From the NCBI GenBank assembly GCA_903824735.1, contig CAIJXO010000026.1, positions 1-14,254 on the forward strand: a stretch of DNA of 14,254 nucleotides, written 5' to 3'. A model generated the notes under the pieces. The model saw only the letters and a program-made list of their open reading frames with translations, was not told the DNA's origin and made no database searches. Within the stretch, counting starts at the first letter, position 1; the number at the start of each line of letters is the position of its first letter. This document shows positions 13,874 to 14,254 of the stretch, piece by piece. The DNA is from an uncultured bacterium. Its GTDB lineage: Bacteria > Patescibacteriota > Minisyncoccia > Phycocordibacterales > GWA1-40-21. Made by a program: the position numbers and the translations under genes.

Positions 13874-14254
13874 CTACCCATAAAATTCTTCCGGCTTTAT
13901 TCCACACTTTGACATCCTTTCGCTGGCTTGCTTGAGAAGAGGATTAAGTTTATTCCAAGCCTTTGCCCCTATTGCTTCTATGTTAATCTCGGCATCGACG
14001 AGCTCGGTGATCGATCTGGTTTTAGGATTTCTTAGCAAGTCCAGGTGATACTGGTACAACTTATCGTATAACTCCTTTTCTTTGATGGTTTCTAAAATTT
14101 TAGCGACCAATTCTTGGTTTTCATCTATAAATCTTTTCCATTCGGGACCGTACTGTTTTTCCATTCTACCAAGATATACCTCACGATTTATTGATAGATC
14201 TGGTATTAATTTACTTGTTTGAAGTGAGGAAAAAAGGAGGTGGAAATTGTTTCC
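13874..14254 (-). CDS. Unrecognised protein, C-terminal part (5' end beyond window)
   Basis: The frame is open from the right edge to the stop at 13874: 126 visible residues. A start at 14164 (MEKQYGPEWKRFIDENQELV) would give 96 residues. I prefer continuation upstream, because the 30 codons before it carry protein-like sequence (HLLFSSLQTSKLIPDLSINR then EVYLGR) with no stop, and no well-placed ribosome binding site precedes that ATG. The visible part is mostly helical and charged: ENQELVAKILETIKEKELYD, then LYQYHLDLLRNPKTRSITEL, VDAEINIEAIGAKAWNKL and a C-terminal SERMSKCGIKPEEFYG. I recognise no family or catalytic motif, and there is no membrane segment. It is convergent with the methyltransferase. 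Confidence 0.6.
   Translation of the reverse strand, partial: GNNFHLLFSSLQTSKLIPDLSINREVYLGRMEKQYGPEWKRFIDENQELVAKILETIKEKELYDKLYQYHLDLLRNPKTRSITELVDAEINIEAIGAKAWNKLNPLLKQASERMSKCGIKPEEFYG

Noticed and set aside
1..14254. tRNA genes, rRNA fragments or CRISPR arrays
   Set aside because: No cloverleaf with a T-loop, no rRNA-like sequence and no regularly spaced direct repeats were seen on either strand.

Overview
The window looks like a chromosomal segment of a Candidate Phyla Radiation (Patescibacteria, probably Parcubacteria) bacterium. This rests on the moderately AT-rich coding style, weak or absent Shine-Dalgarno sites, one-strand gene packing with gaps of 0-40 bases, an alpha2-type glycyl-tRNA synthetase, a 665-residue membrane-anchored DUF11-like protein, a short RecO and an AI-2E-type permease. 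The placement is an inference; there is no rRNA in the window to confirm it. UGA is used as a stop at 11449-11451, so the standard bacterial code applies.

Region 1 (1-11306, all minus strand, transcribed right to left) is a conserved housekeeping run. In transcription order it holds a ribbon-helix-helix antitoxin, a RelE/ParE-type toxin, argS, ileS, recO, a membrane-anchored beta-repeat protein, glycyl-tRNA synthetase, an M16 zinc protease and the start of an AI-2E family transporter that runs off the left edge. I see no internal terminator, so three tRNA synthetases, a recombination-repair factor and surface or export functions may share transcripts. The only good promoter I see for this run precedes the antitoxin and overlaps a palindromic operator. 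The notable gene is ileS: its 1165-residue product carries a complete histidine-phosphatase domain (about residues 493-685), with catalytic residues intact, inserted between the two halves of a zinc ribbon.

Region 2 (11340-13234) is compositionally mosaic and mostly not conventionally coding. It contains a 228-residue orphan gene on the minus strand, visibly more GC-rich than its neighbours. That gene has a near-consensus sigma70 promoter overlapped by a 25-bp palindrome, a structured leader and a clean intrinsic terminator. A plus-strand promoter diverges from it and starts at the edge of a roughly 370-base segment that folds into an elaborate closed structure. A 24-bp perfect terminal helix encloses one hairpin of about 104 nt and a second helix bearing two smaller hairpins. 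It matches no RNA family I can name, and I consider it the best candidate for something undescribed. A GC-rich cluster of hairpins follows (12883-13225).

Region 3 (13235-14254) is AT-rich. It holds a small SAM-dependent methyltransferase on the plus strand and, convergent to it, the 3' part of an unrecognised minus-strand gene whose reading frame stays open to the right edge. No tRNA, rRNA, CRISPR array or transposase gene was found.
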